This document shows positions 47,549 to 60,425 of a stretch of 64,000 nucleotides of DNA, piece after piece; position 1 is the first letter of the stretch, and each line of letters starts with the position of its first letter. A program made the position numbers and the translations under genes. The notes below the pieces were generated by a model. It saw nothing but the letters and a program-made list of their open reading frames with translations. It ran no database searches and was not told the origin of the DNA. This DNA is from Daphnia carinata (Eukaryota > Arthropoda > Branchiopoda > Diplostraca > Daphniidae), in the NCBI RefSeq assembly GCF_022539665.2, contig NC_081335.1:4526001-4590000 (forward strand), read 5' to 3'.

Positions 47549-48994
47549 ATGCCTTTTTCCACTGTTGTACCCTATCTCGTTTACCAGTGGCAATTCATAT
47601 TTCAAGGTATTCCTGAAAAACCTGTCGTCGAATGTGCCCCTGTGGAAGTTAGAGCAGTGTTTGGCACGGAGAATCACTCTGAAGACCCGTTTGATCTTTC
47701 TGCTGGGAACCAAGAATTGGAATGTGTCGTCGAACGAGTATCGAAGACAGATGATGATTGCAGCATCCGAAACGAGTGCAACGAAGGAGCGCTGAAGGTT
47801 CAGCTTGCTGACCTGATGGAAGAGAAGGAGATGATTTATTCGGCTAACAAACAACTCGCAGAAATCAACGACAACATGAAATTGGAAGCCATGAAGGCCA
47901 GCGCTGCCCGTGAGGAACTCACCAGGCAAAACATCGAGTTGCAAAACGAGTTAGTCAGGATGAAATGTGATCTGCGGAAGACTGAACAAGAAATGAAAGA
48001 CGTGCTCTTTTCTAAGGAACAGTATTCAACTAAGGCCGGTCTAATGCAGCAGGAAATCAGGAATCTCAATATTCGTCGAAAGGATAATGAAGAACGTATC
48101 TCTTGTTTGGAAAAGGAACTGGTGGATAAGGAGAGTCAACGCAAATTAGAGCTAGCCCACCAACAAGCTAAGATGCAGCACGCAATGGCGCTACATGCCA
48201 AACAGCTGAACGTCATTGAGTCGGAAAACAAGGTGTTCGTACAAAGGATGGTTAAGCAACACCAGCTCGAAATGGACGAACAACGTGTCCAATACGAAAC
48301 CGCCATGACTGAGCTACGCAACCACCTTGAGAAGGAACATAAAGCTCGGCTCCATTCGGCGCTAGAGGAGGCAAAGGCCCAATACGCTGCTAACTATTCC
48401 AAGGTTTCTTACGACTTTCGAGTGCAAGAGCAAATCCTTCGCAAAGCCGCCTATTCAGATCGCAAGAAGGCTGAACAACTAGCCACGCATCTCGAAGATT
48501 GTACGAGCAAACTTTTAGGCATGGAAGCAGCTAACCGCATTCTGAAAGAGACACTGCACAGACAAACCGAGGCCTCAACTCGATATTACGAACAACTGAT
48601 CGACAGCCACGACACCATTGGCCGAATCCGCAATTTTCACGCACAACTGCTCGAAAACCGTGATAGGCTTATTGAGCAATTGGAACAAAGAAACGAAGAA
48701 TTGGAGAAAGGCGCTGACAAGGATGTCGAAGAAGTCGGACCTGATTACTATAAACTCTTGGGGGTCGGGCGAAACGCTAAAACGACCGAGGTTAAGTCGG
48801 CATATTATGCAAAATCGCTAATACATCATCCCGACAAGCATCGAGACTCGCCCGACCAGAAAAGGCATGAAGCTATCTTCAAAACGATTAAATATGGCTA
48901 CGAAGTTATATCTAATAGCCATTCGCGCCGCACATACGATGAGTGGCTCGACATGACATCGGTTCGACTTGCCCATCAACAGAAGTATTGTTAA
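47549..48994 (+). CDS. coiled-coil protein with C-terminal DnaJ domain, copy B
   Basis: Single-exon gene of 481 aa from ATG 47549 (an in-frame TTG six bases earlier is not a likely start). Residues ~80-390 are almost continuous heptad-type coiled coil rich in Glu, Lys, Gln and Arg, somewhat like an intermediate-filament rod (RNHLEKEHKARLHSALEEAK). Residues ~399-468 are a J domain: DYYKLLGVGRNAKTTEVKSA, the HPD motif in IHHPDKHRD (~427-429) and RRTYDEWL. J domains stimulate Hsp70 ATPase. A J domain at the C-terminus of a long coiled coil, with no Gly/Phe or zinc region, is a class-C J protein of unusual architecture. It would direct Hsp70 to whatever the coiled coil binds. Absence of introns suggests retroposition, though fused to local 5' DNA. 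The copy in cassette C encodes an identical protein; copy A lacks the gene. Confidence 0.88.
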   Translation: MPFSTVVPYLVYQWQFIFQGIPEKPVVECAPVEVRAVFGTENHSEDPFDLSAGNQELECVVERVSKTDDDCSIRNECNEGALKVQLADLMEEKEMIYSANKQLAEINDNMKLEAMKASAAREELTRQNIELQNELVRMKCDLRKTEQEMKDVLFSKEQYSTKAGLMQQEIRNLNIRRKDNEERISCLEKELVDKESQRKLELAHQQAKMQHAMALHAKQLNVIESENKVFVQRMVKQHQLEMDEQRVQYETAMTELRNHLEKEHKARLHSALEEAKAQYAANYSKVSYDFRVQEQILRKAAYSDRKKAEQLATHLEDCTSKLLGMEAANRILKETLHRQTEASTRYYEQLIDSHDTIGRIRNFHAQLLENRDRLIEQLEQRNEELEKGADKDVEEVGPDYYKLLGVGRNAKTTEVKSAYYAKSLIHHPDKHRDSPDQKRHEAIFKTIKYGYEVISNSHSRRTYDEWLDMTSVRLAHQQKYC

Positions 48995-51900
48995 TGCATT
49001 TCGAACTCTCTCTGATTCGAACCTTTCTCAACCCTTTGGCTTGACTTTTAAGTCACGAGTAGTAAGGTAAAGCGTTGTGCATGTGACTGCCCAGTTAGCG
49101 TCCATGTGAGTCTTAGGAACGATGTTTTGTCATCTTCCCTGGACTCTGGGATATTCTGACATAAGGTAATGACATGCACCCGTGTAGTTCTGCCTGCGCG
49201 GGAATTTACTTTACTACATTGAAATTCCACCTTTTCCTCTTCCTCGAAGATGGGTCCCAACTTTTCTTAAACCCTTTGGCTTGACTTTTAAGTCACGAGT
49301 AGTACAGTAAAGCGCTGTGCATGTGACTGCCCAGTTAGCGTCCATGTGAGTCTTTGGAACGATGTTTTGTCATCTTCCCTGGACTCTGGGATGTTCTGAC
49401 ATAAGGTAATTACATGCACCCGTCTAGTTCTGCCTGCGCGGGAATTTACTTGACTACATTGAAATTCCACCCCTTCCTCTTCCTCGAAGATGGAAACCAA
49501 AATTCAAGTGCGCGATCGCCATCATACATCCTTAACTAAGACTGGCTATAAGCGGATTCTAATCGAGCGACTTCACCTTAGCTCGGTCACACAAACATGA
49601 CAACAAGAAAATTTCAAAGGTAAAAAAAGTGGCTTGACTACTTTTAAGTCACAAGTAATGAAATAAAACGTCGTGTGTGTCATTGTCCGGTCGGCATCCA
49701 AGTGAGTCTTGGGAATGATGCTTTATCACCTTCTCGCGAGTCAAATGGATCTTCTGACATCCAGTAATGACACATACCCGTGTAGTTTTATCCATCCATT
49801 ACTTTATGACTTTGAAATACCACCCTTTCCTCTTTCTTGAGAGTACAAACAAAATGGCAAAACGGGCTAGATATTCGTCAAACTACCTACGGCAGCCTAC
49901 AAACAGTTCCTGTTCAAGCAGATTCATTGAATTCCGATTGGTACTTACCTATTTGCGGTGATTTTGATCGAAGCCATGAATCTCCTCTGCGAAGATCGCC
50001 GACCAAAAAATGATGTTCAACAAGGGATAAAACTCGGGCAAATGAGGGCAGCCGCTACTCGTTTTCTATCGCTTGATTCAACTGTAGTGCTGCTTGTAGT
50101 ACACATCGCATTGTATCCTGTGTTAACCCTAAATGAAAAATAAAATTTTTGAAAAATCTAACAAATAACAGTTTATTTTATTCACTAGTAGTTTATTATG
50201 GGAAGGAAAAATGTATAAGATTGTTAATATCAAGAGTAACAAAAAATCAAACGAGTAAAATTCGGTAATTAAATCAGTGTCACAGCGACAGTCCACAAAA
50301 AAAATTCATAGGCTAAAAAGAAAAAATTACGCCGCATTTAGAAGGTATTGTTTATAGCATACAATGGAGACTTAGGGGGATTTGTAGCGGATTCAGTTAC
50401 CATAATAAATAGTGCGTCCAAGACCAGTTTTGAATATCACTTTTTATGGGACCATGTTCCATTAGAATTTTTTGCTACTGTCACAAATGCTTGCATGTCA
50501 TTCAACTCATTTCCTGGATTAATGGCCTTTTCATAGAAAATAATTCTCCAATTGCTTGATTGCTTGAAATTTTCTAGAGGAGTTGGTTTCAGGAATTCCA
50601 AAATTTTCAGATGGAACTTTTCCATCAGTCTCTTATCCAAAATATATTTAATTATTTGTTGAATTTATTTTGAAACAGCCCCTTTCATTTTAATTGGGTT
50701 ACCTCTTTCACAGAATTTTCTTCTGCATGTTCCATTAAATGTCAGGATACTTGTTCATGAAGCTATGTCAAGTATATTTCCATCCATATATAGCTTATTA
50801 GATTACTATAACCCCCAACCAAAAAAAAAAAGATTAATGGATAGTTTAATCAAAAGTACTTTTTTGTTGAGATAATTGAGAAATTGTCACACACAGAACA
50901 GGAAAGATTAAAGAAGTTTAATACTATTAATGACTTATCTTGCATAACACTCAATTTTCATGCATGTCCTATAATACATGACAAACAACCTTAGTGTGGG
51001 AAGGTTCCGTTCTAGAAAAACCTTTAATGTGAATATATGCAATTGAAAGCCCACTGTGCTTACATGAATTTTGTTTAACTACCACAATGTTTATTTACCT
51101 CTGACATGCAGGACAGAAAACCTCCGGGTCAGGTTGAACTCTTTTTCACTAGCCTCCATTGTTAGAGCTACCCAAGATTACATATGGTGTTTAAAATACA
51201 TCTGCAAGTTTAAATAATTTAGAGAAAATTCAGCACATAATGAAATTTGACAAACCATGCGTTTGTACGACGTCATTGACAGCAAAGATCGATCCCCATT
51301 CCTGGTGGTAAATGGATGTCGGCGACCTCACGGTAAATTTCATCGCAATCACCCAACGTTTTCGAACGATTCATCATAACCTGATTTCCCCAAGTTTATG
51401 TCTTTGAACGAGGAAACGTCTTATTTAGCGAACAGACACATACAGCGTATACACAATAGTGAAGAATCGTCTGCATTACGCCGAGGTGCTACTGCGAATG
51501 GCAATGTATTAAATTAAGAATGACTTGCTGTGATCGTTATGTATGCTCATGCATTCTGCAATGATGCAACTTGTGCCAAATAATCCACCTGATCTGGGCT
51601 TAATTTAAGGGCAAGCAAGTACAGATAGACAATGAAAATGATGCTGACAAGGTTAGAAATCTGCGAAGAAAGTTAATTTTTGTTTTGTCAGATTTGTGGT
51701 ATTTCGATTTTTTGTGTTTCTGGTTGCGATTCTCAATTAGGTCCGTGTATCATCGTATTAATTTTTGAGCTTTGAAATGAAAATAAATTAATCTGTACCA
51801 ATATAACGACTTGTTTTGAAAGTTTTAATTTTACGAGTTTACTTTGCCGTGTGAATGAGTTCAATGTAAATACCAAAATTAATCATAGATAGAAAAACGA

Positions 51901-52170
51901 CGCAAACGCACGAAAACTAATTGTTGACCTTGAGCTTTTTACTAGTAAACCCCGCCTCTATACGACGCTTTGAAATTCTTCTAGCTCCCCTTCCTTCTCC
52001 CCCTGCAACAGCCCTCAACATCAACGTTTGAAAAGACAGAATTAACCCCTTTTCGTTAAAGCAAAGATTTCTTCACCAGAGCCAGCCGTTTTTTACTAAT
52101 GCAGTGCCGAAAGCGACCATTAAATTAAGTGAAAGTGATATAAATATTCAACTAGTAGTTATACTGAAAC
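48995..52170. other. cassette B, region between DnaJ and GTSF1-like genes
   Basis: Holds the ~240-bp tandem repeats and the 5' region of the GTSF1-like gene. No supported gene. Confidence 0.4.
49031..49850. repeat. three ~240-bp tandem repeats, copy B
   Basis: Units 49031-49269 and 49270-49508 differ at about a dozen positions; a third, more diverged unit lies at 49630-49850. All begin near GGCTTGAC...TTTTAAGTCAC. In copy A only the third unit remains (from 36168), so the copy-A deletion ends at this repeat. Confidence 0.85.
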
Positions 52171-53353
52171 ATGAATCGAGTAACCTGTCCGTTTGATCCA
52201 GCCCACGTCGTTGAAGCCAGAAAACTCCAAGCTCATCTTATCAAATGCAAGCGAGTAAGTTACCTACCCTATGTTCCTTAACTTTCAAACATTTCAGTAT
52301 AAACGAGAAATTGCAATGATTTGTTTGTCTACAAACTTACAGAATCTTCCTACCAACCACGATTTTGTTCAGTGTGATTTCTGGCATTTGCATTATGTAC
52401 GAAAAAGTCAGCTTGATTCGCATGTCGCCAACTGCGAACATAGACTTGAAAAGGAGGCCTTTAAAATAACATGGGAATGTATGTTGTCAACTAATTTCTA
52501 CCCACGAACTCTTTCTATTGATTGATTTGATTGCTTACTTGTTTCTAGCCGAAGCCTCGAAATTTTCCCAGCCAAAATTGTTACCGGTTGAAGTCTGTGA
52601 GCCCAGTGAAATAGAAGATCAGGAATCCTGGGAAAGCACGTCAGGGCCTGCTTTTCGAATCCCATCTACCTTGGTAGCACTTCCGACTTGTAATCAATTC
52701 TATATTTTGTTTACGTTTCGAATTGTTTCTCTCACAGTATTCCACAAGGTTTATCTAAGTCGAAACGTAAAGAATTTCGTGAAAAAGAACTTGAACGACT
52801 TCGCCAGCGTAGGAAAGTCTAAAAATTCAACCAATTGCCTCTAATCAATTCACTAGACTCGGTGCCATGTTTTTTTTCTTCACTTACTGCCATGTAGAGA
52901 AAGAGAGGGTGACGTCACGACTAAAACAAGGGAAAACGTAAGTGGAACTGGAAGCCATTTTGTTCAGCAAACAAGAATACCAGGTTATTCATAAAGGTAA
53001 TAATGAAATTTTGTTAAGAGCAGAATTAAATAACAAATCGTATAACCTTAGACGTCCGATTTCCTCTCTCGTGTAAATCAGAGGTTCCCTTGAAACTGCA
53101 TCGCATAGTGGCAAAATTTCCGGTACCGATAGACAAGGCTGACAATTTACCACATCAGTCCATAAACACACAAGTCCTTGGGTCTGGGCGCCAAGAACCT
53201 GATGATGTTGCACGAAATCGGACAGCTGGAAGAGGCAGGGGTATTCTAGGCAAGATAGAAAGTAATAAGAAAACGTCCGTGTGCTAGTTAATTTAATGTT
53301 CTATGTCAACGACTTTAGGACCCACAGCGCCTGGTTGGAGCTATTTCGAATGA
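52171..53353 (+). CDS. GTSF1/Asterix-like double CHHC zinc-finger protein, copy B (splice donor altered)
   Basis: Same exon plan as copy A and both CHHC fingers intact. Differences: QEPDD for QGPDD, and GWSYFE at the C-terminus. The donor after ...LERLRQRR is changed from GTAAAT in copy A to GAAAGT here (52813-52818). The normal donor is therefore gone. Reading on gives two more residues and a TAA (52820-52822), which would remove the RG-motif tail; a cryptic GTCTAA four bases downstream is the only nearby alternative. The protein may thus be a C-terminally truncated form. Confidence 0.65.
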
Positions 53354-53731
53354 AAGGAAAGGTGTAATTAAAATTACCACTCCTGCTTCTTCTGCAATCC
53401 AGACCAATTGAGATAACTCTTGTAAAAGTAAAGCAATAAATCAGGATAAGGTCCATGACCAAGAATCAGTTTTGTATTTATACTGCCATTCAGCTAACAC
53501 TTGTAGCAAATTGATTTTATCTTTCCCACAATAGAGTCGTTAATAAGTGTAATTGTATCTTTGCCATTTAAACGTTAAAGTTTTTAAGGCAAAGTAGAAT
53601 TAATACATGAAAAAATTCTTTTCAATGTTTTCGGCTGAGCATCAAGAGCAGAAATTTTACGTCTGTTATTTGCCATTAATTTGAATGAACTGCGAAATAA
53701 ACAAATTTAAGTCGATGAAAGAAATATCAGT
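53354..53731. other. 3' flank of GTSF1-like gene, copy B
   Basis: Nothing recognised; differs from copy A at many positions, unlike the sequence that follows. Confidence 0.4.
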
Positions 53732-54492
53732 TTATTCCTCTTGAATGGACAAATTTTCCAATAAACCTGGTAGTCGACAGGTTAGAGCAGCACGACTTTG
53801 GCGACCAGGGAGGACCATGGCAGATCCCTTTTGAATTGTAAAATAAATTTTTTGATCGTGCGGGATCAGCCAATGAGCTTTACAATATTTGTTGCATCGA
53901 TGAGAAGCAAAAAATGTTGAAATTCCATGAGCACCGAGGTCCGTTGGTCCATATTCTTGATTAGTTGACATAATAACAGGATCAGTCAAAACAAAGCCAT
54001 CCTTGTAGACGCCACCTTGTAGGTCGCAAATGGCGATTGGTTGTGTGATTGGAAAAGTGGCTGAGCGCTTGCATGGCATTTATCCAAGGAGATGATTCTT
54101 CTGGAGTCCATCCTGTGTTAGAGTTGAACTTTTCAAAATTGGTAATCATGGGCTCAATCATCATCTTTTCCCCCTTTCTTTCATCGGTAATAAAAGTCCA
54201 CACAGCTGGCTGGTTAAGCCAAATGTACTGGTCAATGTTTTTGTTTCTGTTAAACCTGTTGACAATCTCGAGCGCTTTGGCAACCACTTTAAGCTCGGCC
54301 TGGAAATACGATGCTTCAAAGACGCTTCCGGCTTTGAAAATCTTGCAGACGCATTCTTGGCTAGCTCTTTCTCCTTTGCTATAATTTCCTTTGTACACAT
54401 TTTAGAAAGCACCACTTGCAAAAATTGTTTGAGTGTATATTTCGGCATGGGTTGATTTATTCTCCCGCGTAAAATCAGACATTCTAAGGAAC
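53732..54492 (-). pseudogene. alpha-kinase pseudogene, copy B
   Basis: Shows the same TAA and the same frame change as copy A, with identical translated frames. Alpha-kinase motifs GAF, VCKIFKAGSVFE, FNSNTGW, CDLQGG and HRCNKYC are all visible. Confidence 0.75.
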
Positions 54493-55075
54493 CTGCAAAA
54501 ATTAAGTAAAAGCCCATAATGAATAATGGCAAATAAGAACAGTTACTTCACGTATACATCTTGATATTACAGTCGGGCAAGGCCAAGTAGACTGTATATA
54601 GGGTATCGAAGGCCTAGATCCAGATCCGTAAGGTTTCATTAAGTTCCAGTCACTAATGTTGGAATTCAGAGTGCGCCATGTACACGTTGTCAACGTCTAA
54701 GCAAACACAAAAATACGGCTTAAAAGAATGAGTAAAACAAAACAGATAAACCCGAATGATCTTACTCAGCATGAGCCCAAAAAAGTGTTGCGTTTTCCGA
54801 CTTGAAAATTTTTATTTTAGAACCTATGTTTGTTCTAATATGGCGGTTTTGCACTTCAAAATGGCGCTATTGGGTCGTAACACACTAGCCAGTAATAACC
54901 AAACAATCCATGCAGTTATCTGGTAAGTTTGCAAATAACAAGGACGAATATTACGAGACACTACTGGATCGTTTAGTAATTTTTTAGTTTTGGCTAACCA
55001 ATTTACTTAAAATTTGTGCTACATTTACCACTTGCACTTCGACGTTTATATGATGTCGTTGGTCTGGCGTTTCAG

Positions 55076-55369
55076 AAGCAAATGATACGTTTTCAACCCA
55101 GTCAGTTGGCCTTGATAACTTGTTGACAAACTTGCCACTTGAGGCACTGTGCTATGTGCTTCCCTGTTTTGCCATGGCGCAGCAAAATGGCGTAATACTA
55201 GTAACACGGACGTCCTATTCGAGAAGAATGTTCAGATTACAATTCCTTGTTTTGAAATTTGATAAATCGCTGAGAGGCTTATTCGTTTTTCGTCGATCAG
55301 TGACTGAAACATCTCTACAAATATTAGGCCACGTCCTACACAAATTTTGTTTTGAAGCAACACAAAAAA
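55076..55369 (+). CDS. exon of an unrecognised gene, copy B
   Basis: Same sequence as 41619-41912 in copy A, with the same acceptor and donor. No function assigned. Confidence 0.3.
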
Positions 55370-55713
55370 GTAGGTTTGTTCGATTATGCAAATGGCAATA
55401 CCTCGAGAATTTTGCTAGATGATAGTGATCAACCGGTAGCTAGTGATAGTTAATGTTTCCCTCTTACAGTTGCCGAATGTTTTATCAGCAAATAGAGCTT
55501 GACAGTTGACACGTACCGAAGGAACTGTGAAAAGTCAAAGAGATGGTAAGTTTCATTCCGTGTCTGCTTCATTTACAACAAAAAACCAGCATCAATAGTA
55601 AAGATAATTTTTTAACAATAATATACCCTAAGAAAAAAAGACTTGTCGCACGGCACTGTCAGCTATGACATTCGGCGGTTTTTTAAGATGAGTCACAGCT
55701 TTTTTTTTTATAG

Positions 55714-55952
55714 ATGCCTCGTCTATGCAGTATGTTTCATTGGGATTTGTCCCCTTGCCTTTCATTCAGATCAAACGGACAGGTAGGAAATAGATGATTC
55801 GGAAGACATAACACAATTCGATCACTTCCTAGCTCGTGTATTCCCAGGGGTATCGTCTGGAACAGGTTTGTGATGTGACCCGCAACCTCCTTGTTTGCGG
55901 TTCTTCACCGGAGAGAACAAGATCCGTGCAAGACATAGAGCGCAGAACTTAA
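55714..55952 (+). CDS. 62-aa hypothetical protein in two exons, copy B
   Basis: Same two-exon frame as 42257-42495 in copy A, unchanged. Confidence 0.3.
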
Positions 55953-56127
55953 AGGGGAAACAGATTACATCAGATGTACACCGACACGCTCCTAGTGGTC
56001 TGTCCAGAAGACATCTTCCTGTATATAAAACGTCTGTTCAGGTATTACAGTTAATTTAGTTACTTCCGTCTTACAATCCCATTCACTTCGAGTTCGAATC
56101 TCTCCAATAATACCTGATTTTCTCAGC

Positions 56128-57204
56128 ATGTCTTTCCACGATTATTCAAGCGTCTGCTCAGGTAACTTCCTGATTGTTCTCTTTATGATTTATGCTGTGT
56201 TTCAATTGATCCTTCATCGTTAAGATCATTATTTCTTCCATTTTTAGACTCTGAATATGAACATGCTTCGGACAGTGGCATCTCGATGGATTCATTGTAA
56301 ATTTCTAGCGAGCAGTCAGTGCTTACCCATTTTATCAACGTCGATGTCAGTCTTCCATTGGTCAATGTGGAGCTTGTTCCAGTTATCCTCGTATCACATG
56401 ACTATCTGACAAATTACGTCCAGGGTGGCACTATCCAGCACACTCCAATCCCATCTACCCGTCGCCTTATCAAATGGTCGCTGCCTCCTCCATCTGTTGC
56501 TCTTGTAGCTCTTCCTGGATGGAAACCGATGCCCTAGTATGTTTTAGTTTTTTGCTTAAGCGACCGTATTTAATCTTTCTTGATTTTCTATCTTAGTGGA
56601 TTGGAGACGTTCTGGCAGAGCGCCTTTCGTTGGTTTTTTCAGCCTTTCTTGGCATTCCATGGACATCTTTGGACACTGGAGCCCACAGAACTTCCTCCGC
56701 TGTCTATCGAATGGCCATGGCATTCTGCAACTTACTTCGCTAAAGTTCGATTCCAGTGTCAGGTAAACATTGATAGTTCTCTTTTCTTAAACTACTCTTT
56801 TAAGTCGTCGTAATTTTATTGATAACAATTGTCATTACTGCAAATGCGGTTGGACGCCAATGAAGGGCTGAGTCGTTTTTTCGTTCCGCGTTCGACGGCA
56901 AGGTGAACAAATCGTGTTCGAAGCTTTGTTCAAACTGTTCGGCCAACAGTGTAGTTTCTGCGCCACCAGTGATTCAATCAGTGAGGTAACTCCTTCTGAT
57001 ACTCCTAACGTTGAATGATTGTTAATTCACCTTTGTGTTTGTTTATCGATATAGTTTCAATTTCTGACTCCACTTTGGTATCCAGAGGAAATTGAAAATG
57101 CCATTAGCTTTCTCGCTAGCCAAGTGATCGTGTCTTACTACGGCGGAGCAAACTTACCAAAGCTCTCTCCAAGTGACCGATTTATACCTTTCAATATAAA
57201 GTAA
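56128..57204 (+). pseudogene. 3CxxC zinc-finger (RTP-like) gene, probably decayed, copy B
   Basis: Same as copy A, including TGA after WTPMKG (56869-56871). Its final codons form the junction to cassette C. Confidence 0.6.
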
Positions 57205-57266
57205 TTTTGAATATAATTTTATTTTATAGTAGCGCAGTTTCCTGTGCACAAATGTTTTTCCAGTTC

Positions 57267-58600
57267 TCAATCATTAAGTGTTAAAAGAGCTTTTCTACAG
57301 TCACGAGACGTATGGTCCTAAAAACATGCGTTATTTTAATATTTTTCATAGTACAATACGAAAAGAGCAATACCGAAACATCAGCTTGAAGACCTGTGCC
57401 GAATTTTTTTTTTCGTACTCTTTTAATGTTGCCCAGATCAACATCGCAGCGGCTGATGATAGGAAGAATAAGGTGGCGACTGAAAGAACCAATTGGTGAT
57501 TACTTTCAGTTAAAGAAAACTAAAAAAACCTACGTTAGATCAAGTTAGCTTTACTCGCTGGTGCCTAATCGTTTTAGAGCATTGTATAAACGCTCAGCGA
57601 GGTCTCCCGGTCGATTTTGGACACGCTCCACTGTTGGCATTAAAATTTTGAAATGAGACAAGTGAGACATTGAGGAAGTTTAAGCTTGAATTCTTACATA
57701 GTTCTAAGATACCCCGTCGAGCGTTGGCGGAAGATTCGCTTGTCACGGCATTTTCCAAAGAGAGGCCATGCATAGTCTCATATTCGGCAATAGTGTGACG
57801 TAATTGACCCCAGCCAAGGATTGTTAGAATGGAATAGAAAACTTTTTCATCAGTTTCTAGTTTGGTCGCTCCTGAATATTTTAAAATACGTGATACATTA
57901 AAATGTCAATAATATCACTGTAGTAAATAAATATAAAACACACAGCTGCATAAGCTAATAGTAGGAGTCATCATAAGTTTTAGTATACCGGCTTCAAACA
58001 AATGCAGGCGTCGGTTTAGCTTGCGCCACACAGGCCATCTGCGTCTCGTCTCCTTGAACCTAAGATCATATTTTAAAAAAGAAGTTAATCTTTGTTCTGT
58101 TGTAGGAAAGGAAGTTAAGCAAAGGGTTCGTTTGGTACTCGTGTACCTGAACAGGTGAAAGAAGCAACGCGTCGAAGTCTCCAAAAGTATCTCGTTTAGT
58201 ATCGTCTTGCGCGGGATGACCGTATACTAAAAAATTTAAATTTTTATTAAGAAAACGAACTATTAAAAACTAGAAAATTTACGTCGTTGGTATATAGCGC
58301 TCATTTCGAGTGTCTCCTGATTAGTTCCGTTGCCGAGACAACCATTCTCCCTTCGCTAGTTCCTACTCCAATCACTGCTTTATACATTTCCCGATTTTTT
58401 CGATGGCAAAAAAATGGTCGTGAAGGCTTCTTCGTCAGTGTCTGAGTCAGTTGTTGCTTTATGAAGGGCATCGGCGACGGATTCGGCATCAAACATTGCA
58501 ATACGTTGTACGGTAGGAAGATTCTAAGTACAAATGGCACTATAAGTTACATTTAGCTTATCTGACATGTAAACTCAATTTCGGAAAGTACCGGTTTCAT
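57267..58600 (-). pseudogene. annexin pseudogene, copy C
   Basis: Shares the repeat 1/2 loss and frame breaks. It has CGA rather than TGA in repeat 4, and lacks the TA insertion of copy B upstream. Confidence 0.75.
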
Positions 58601-60194
58601 TTTGTTGGAGTGGCCCAGAGAGTCGTATAAATGGTGTAGTTACTTCAGCGCGACCGTGACAGCAGAACGAGCCACTGGATAAAATGCAACGCAATTAATT
58701 ACATCATGTATAGATGGTATGCAAACATGACATCGAAATTTTATATTATGCATGTTTATCGAACGCCAATTAGTTCTAGTAAAAAAAAAACTTAACTATT
58801 GTATTCTACTAATTAAATGGGCTTATGCTTCTCGGCAAATTGTGTACGATTCCGCAAATGCTCACAAAACTTTTAGAGAACATACGAATTATCTCAACTA
58901 ACGTAGAGAAAATCGAGTCTTAACGGTTAGACAATTGGTTTGACTCGACAGTCGAGAAATGACGAAAGAGTTCAATCGAAAAGCAAAGATAATGCTTTGT
59001 AGGATAGGGTTATTGGCACTTTCTCATGGCAAATGCAAGGCGCCATAACGTCTCTACCTGTTGCTTACTTGTTCATTTTCAACACATTTAATTCACCAAA
59101 CAGATAAACATGGAACTAGAATCAAATTTTAATGGCGATGAAAATGAACTTAAACTATATACATTTAGATTCACCAAACAACTACAGAATATAACTAGAA
59201 TCAAATTTGAATGGAGATTGAAATGAACTTGAAGTATACTCACGAGAGCCACTGTTTGGGGAACAATGTAACGTTTCAGGCAACCGACTGATGACGAAGT
59301 GTTAACTAGCAGCGATAGTAAACTTTCTACCGTCATGCTCAACTGCATCCGCGTTCAGGAAACGGGAAAAATGACCGGTCACGGCTGGAAGCAAATGATG
59401 GAAAAACGGCCATAATTTACGTCAGAGGCGTTCTGCAGCCTCTTTTCTTCGTAAAAACCATAACCTCGAGGTAGAAAAGGAGGTCTTTTATGTTGTCTTG
59501 CATACAATGTAATGACAATCAAGTATGTGTTATATCTTTACACTTTGCCTGTTTACCTGTTTAAAAAAACGTATTGAATGTTTTCCTATGGATGGGAAGC
59601 AAGTTTTGCATTACTATTACCTAAAGACAAAATGATGAATTAACAATCAACTAATAAAAGATTTTTATAGAAGAAAACCTCATGAAGTGCCTAACTTTAA
59701 TGTCCAAAAATAGCTTTTCCAACAGGGCTACTTTTCGTTCCTGTCCTGGATGAATGTTAGGATCAATAAAAGTGAGGAAAATGGAGAAATTGATTAACCA
59801 CAAGACAGGAAAAATTGAAGAAGTTTAAAGCTAAATTTACTTACCTTGCACAATGCTCAATTTTCATGGATGTCCTTTAGAAGGTGGTAAAAAAGCATAA
59901 CATGTGAATGATTCAGTGAAAGAAAAACATTCTACGAAAATAAAGACAATTGAAAGCCTGCCACACTTACTTCAAAGTAAGTGATTTTGTCGAACTACCA
60001 CAATGGTCATTTACCTATGAGATGCAGGATAAAAAACCTCCAGGAGTCCAAGTCACATTGAGCTGCTTTTCACTAGCTTTTATAGCTAGAGCTAGCAGGG
60101 ACGATCTACATGTGGTGTTCAAAATACATCTGCAAGTTTAAATACGTTAGAGGTTTTTCAGCACATGATCAAATATGACAACCCATGCATTTGA
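58601..60194. other. cassette C, non-coding or unrecognised
   Basis: As 45142-46737 in copy B. Confidence 0.4.
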
Positions 60195-60425
60195 ATGACG
60201 GCATTGGCAACAACGGTAGATGTGCATTCCTTGTGCGTGGATGTCGGCGACGTTACGGTTAATTTCACCGCAGCCACTCAACGTTTTTTAACGATTCGTC
60301 ACATCCTAGATTCCGACAGTAAATTGTTTGCACGAGGAAACGTCTTACTTTCAGAAGAGACTACAACAATGATGAAGGATCGTCTGCATTGCGCCGAGTT
60401 GCCACCTGCAATTGAAAATGAATAA
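60195..60425 (+). CDS. 76-aa hypothetical reading frame, copy C
   Basis: Same as the copy-B frame except for loss of one codon (SEETTTMM for SEETTYTMM). Confidence 0.3.
   Translation: MTALATTVDVHSLCVDVGDVTVNFTAATQRFLTIRHILDSDSKLFARGNVLLSEETTTMMKDRLHCAELPPAIENE

Noticed and set aside
49048-49500. Two 70-aa minus-strand frames (EEEEKVEF.. and EEEEGVEF..)
   Set aside because: They follow the 240-bp repeat; many of the base differences change amino acids, and the third unit is interrupted, so no coding constraint is evident.
49031-49850. CRISPR-like array
   Set aside because: Direct repeats are ~240 bp without unique short spacers, in a eukaryotic genome.
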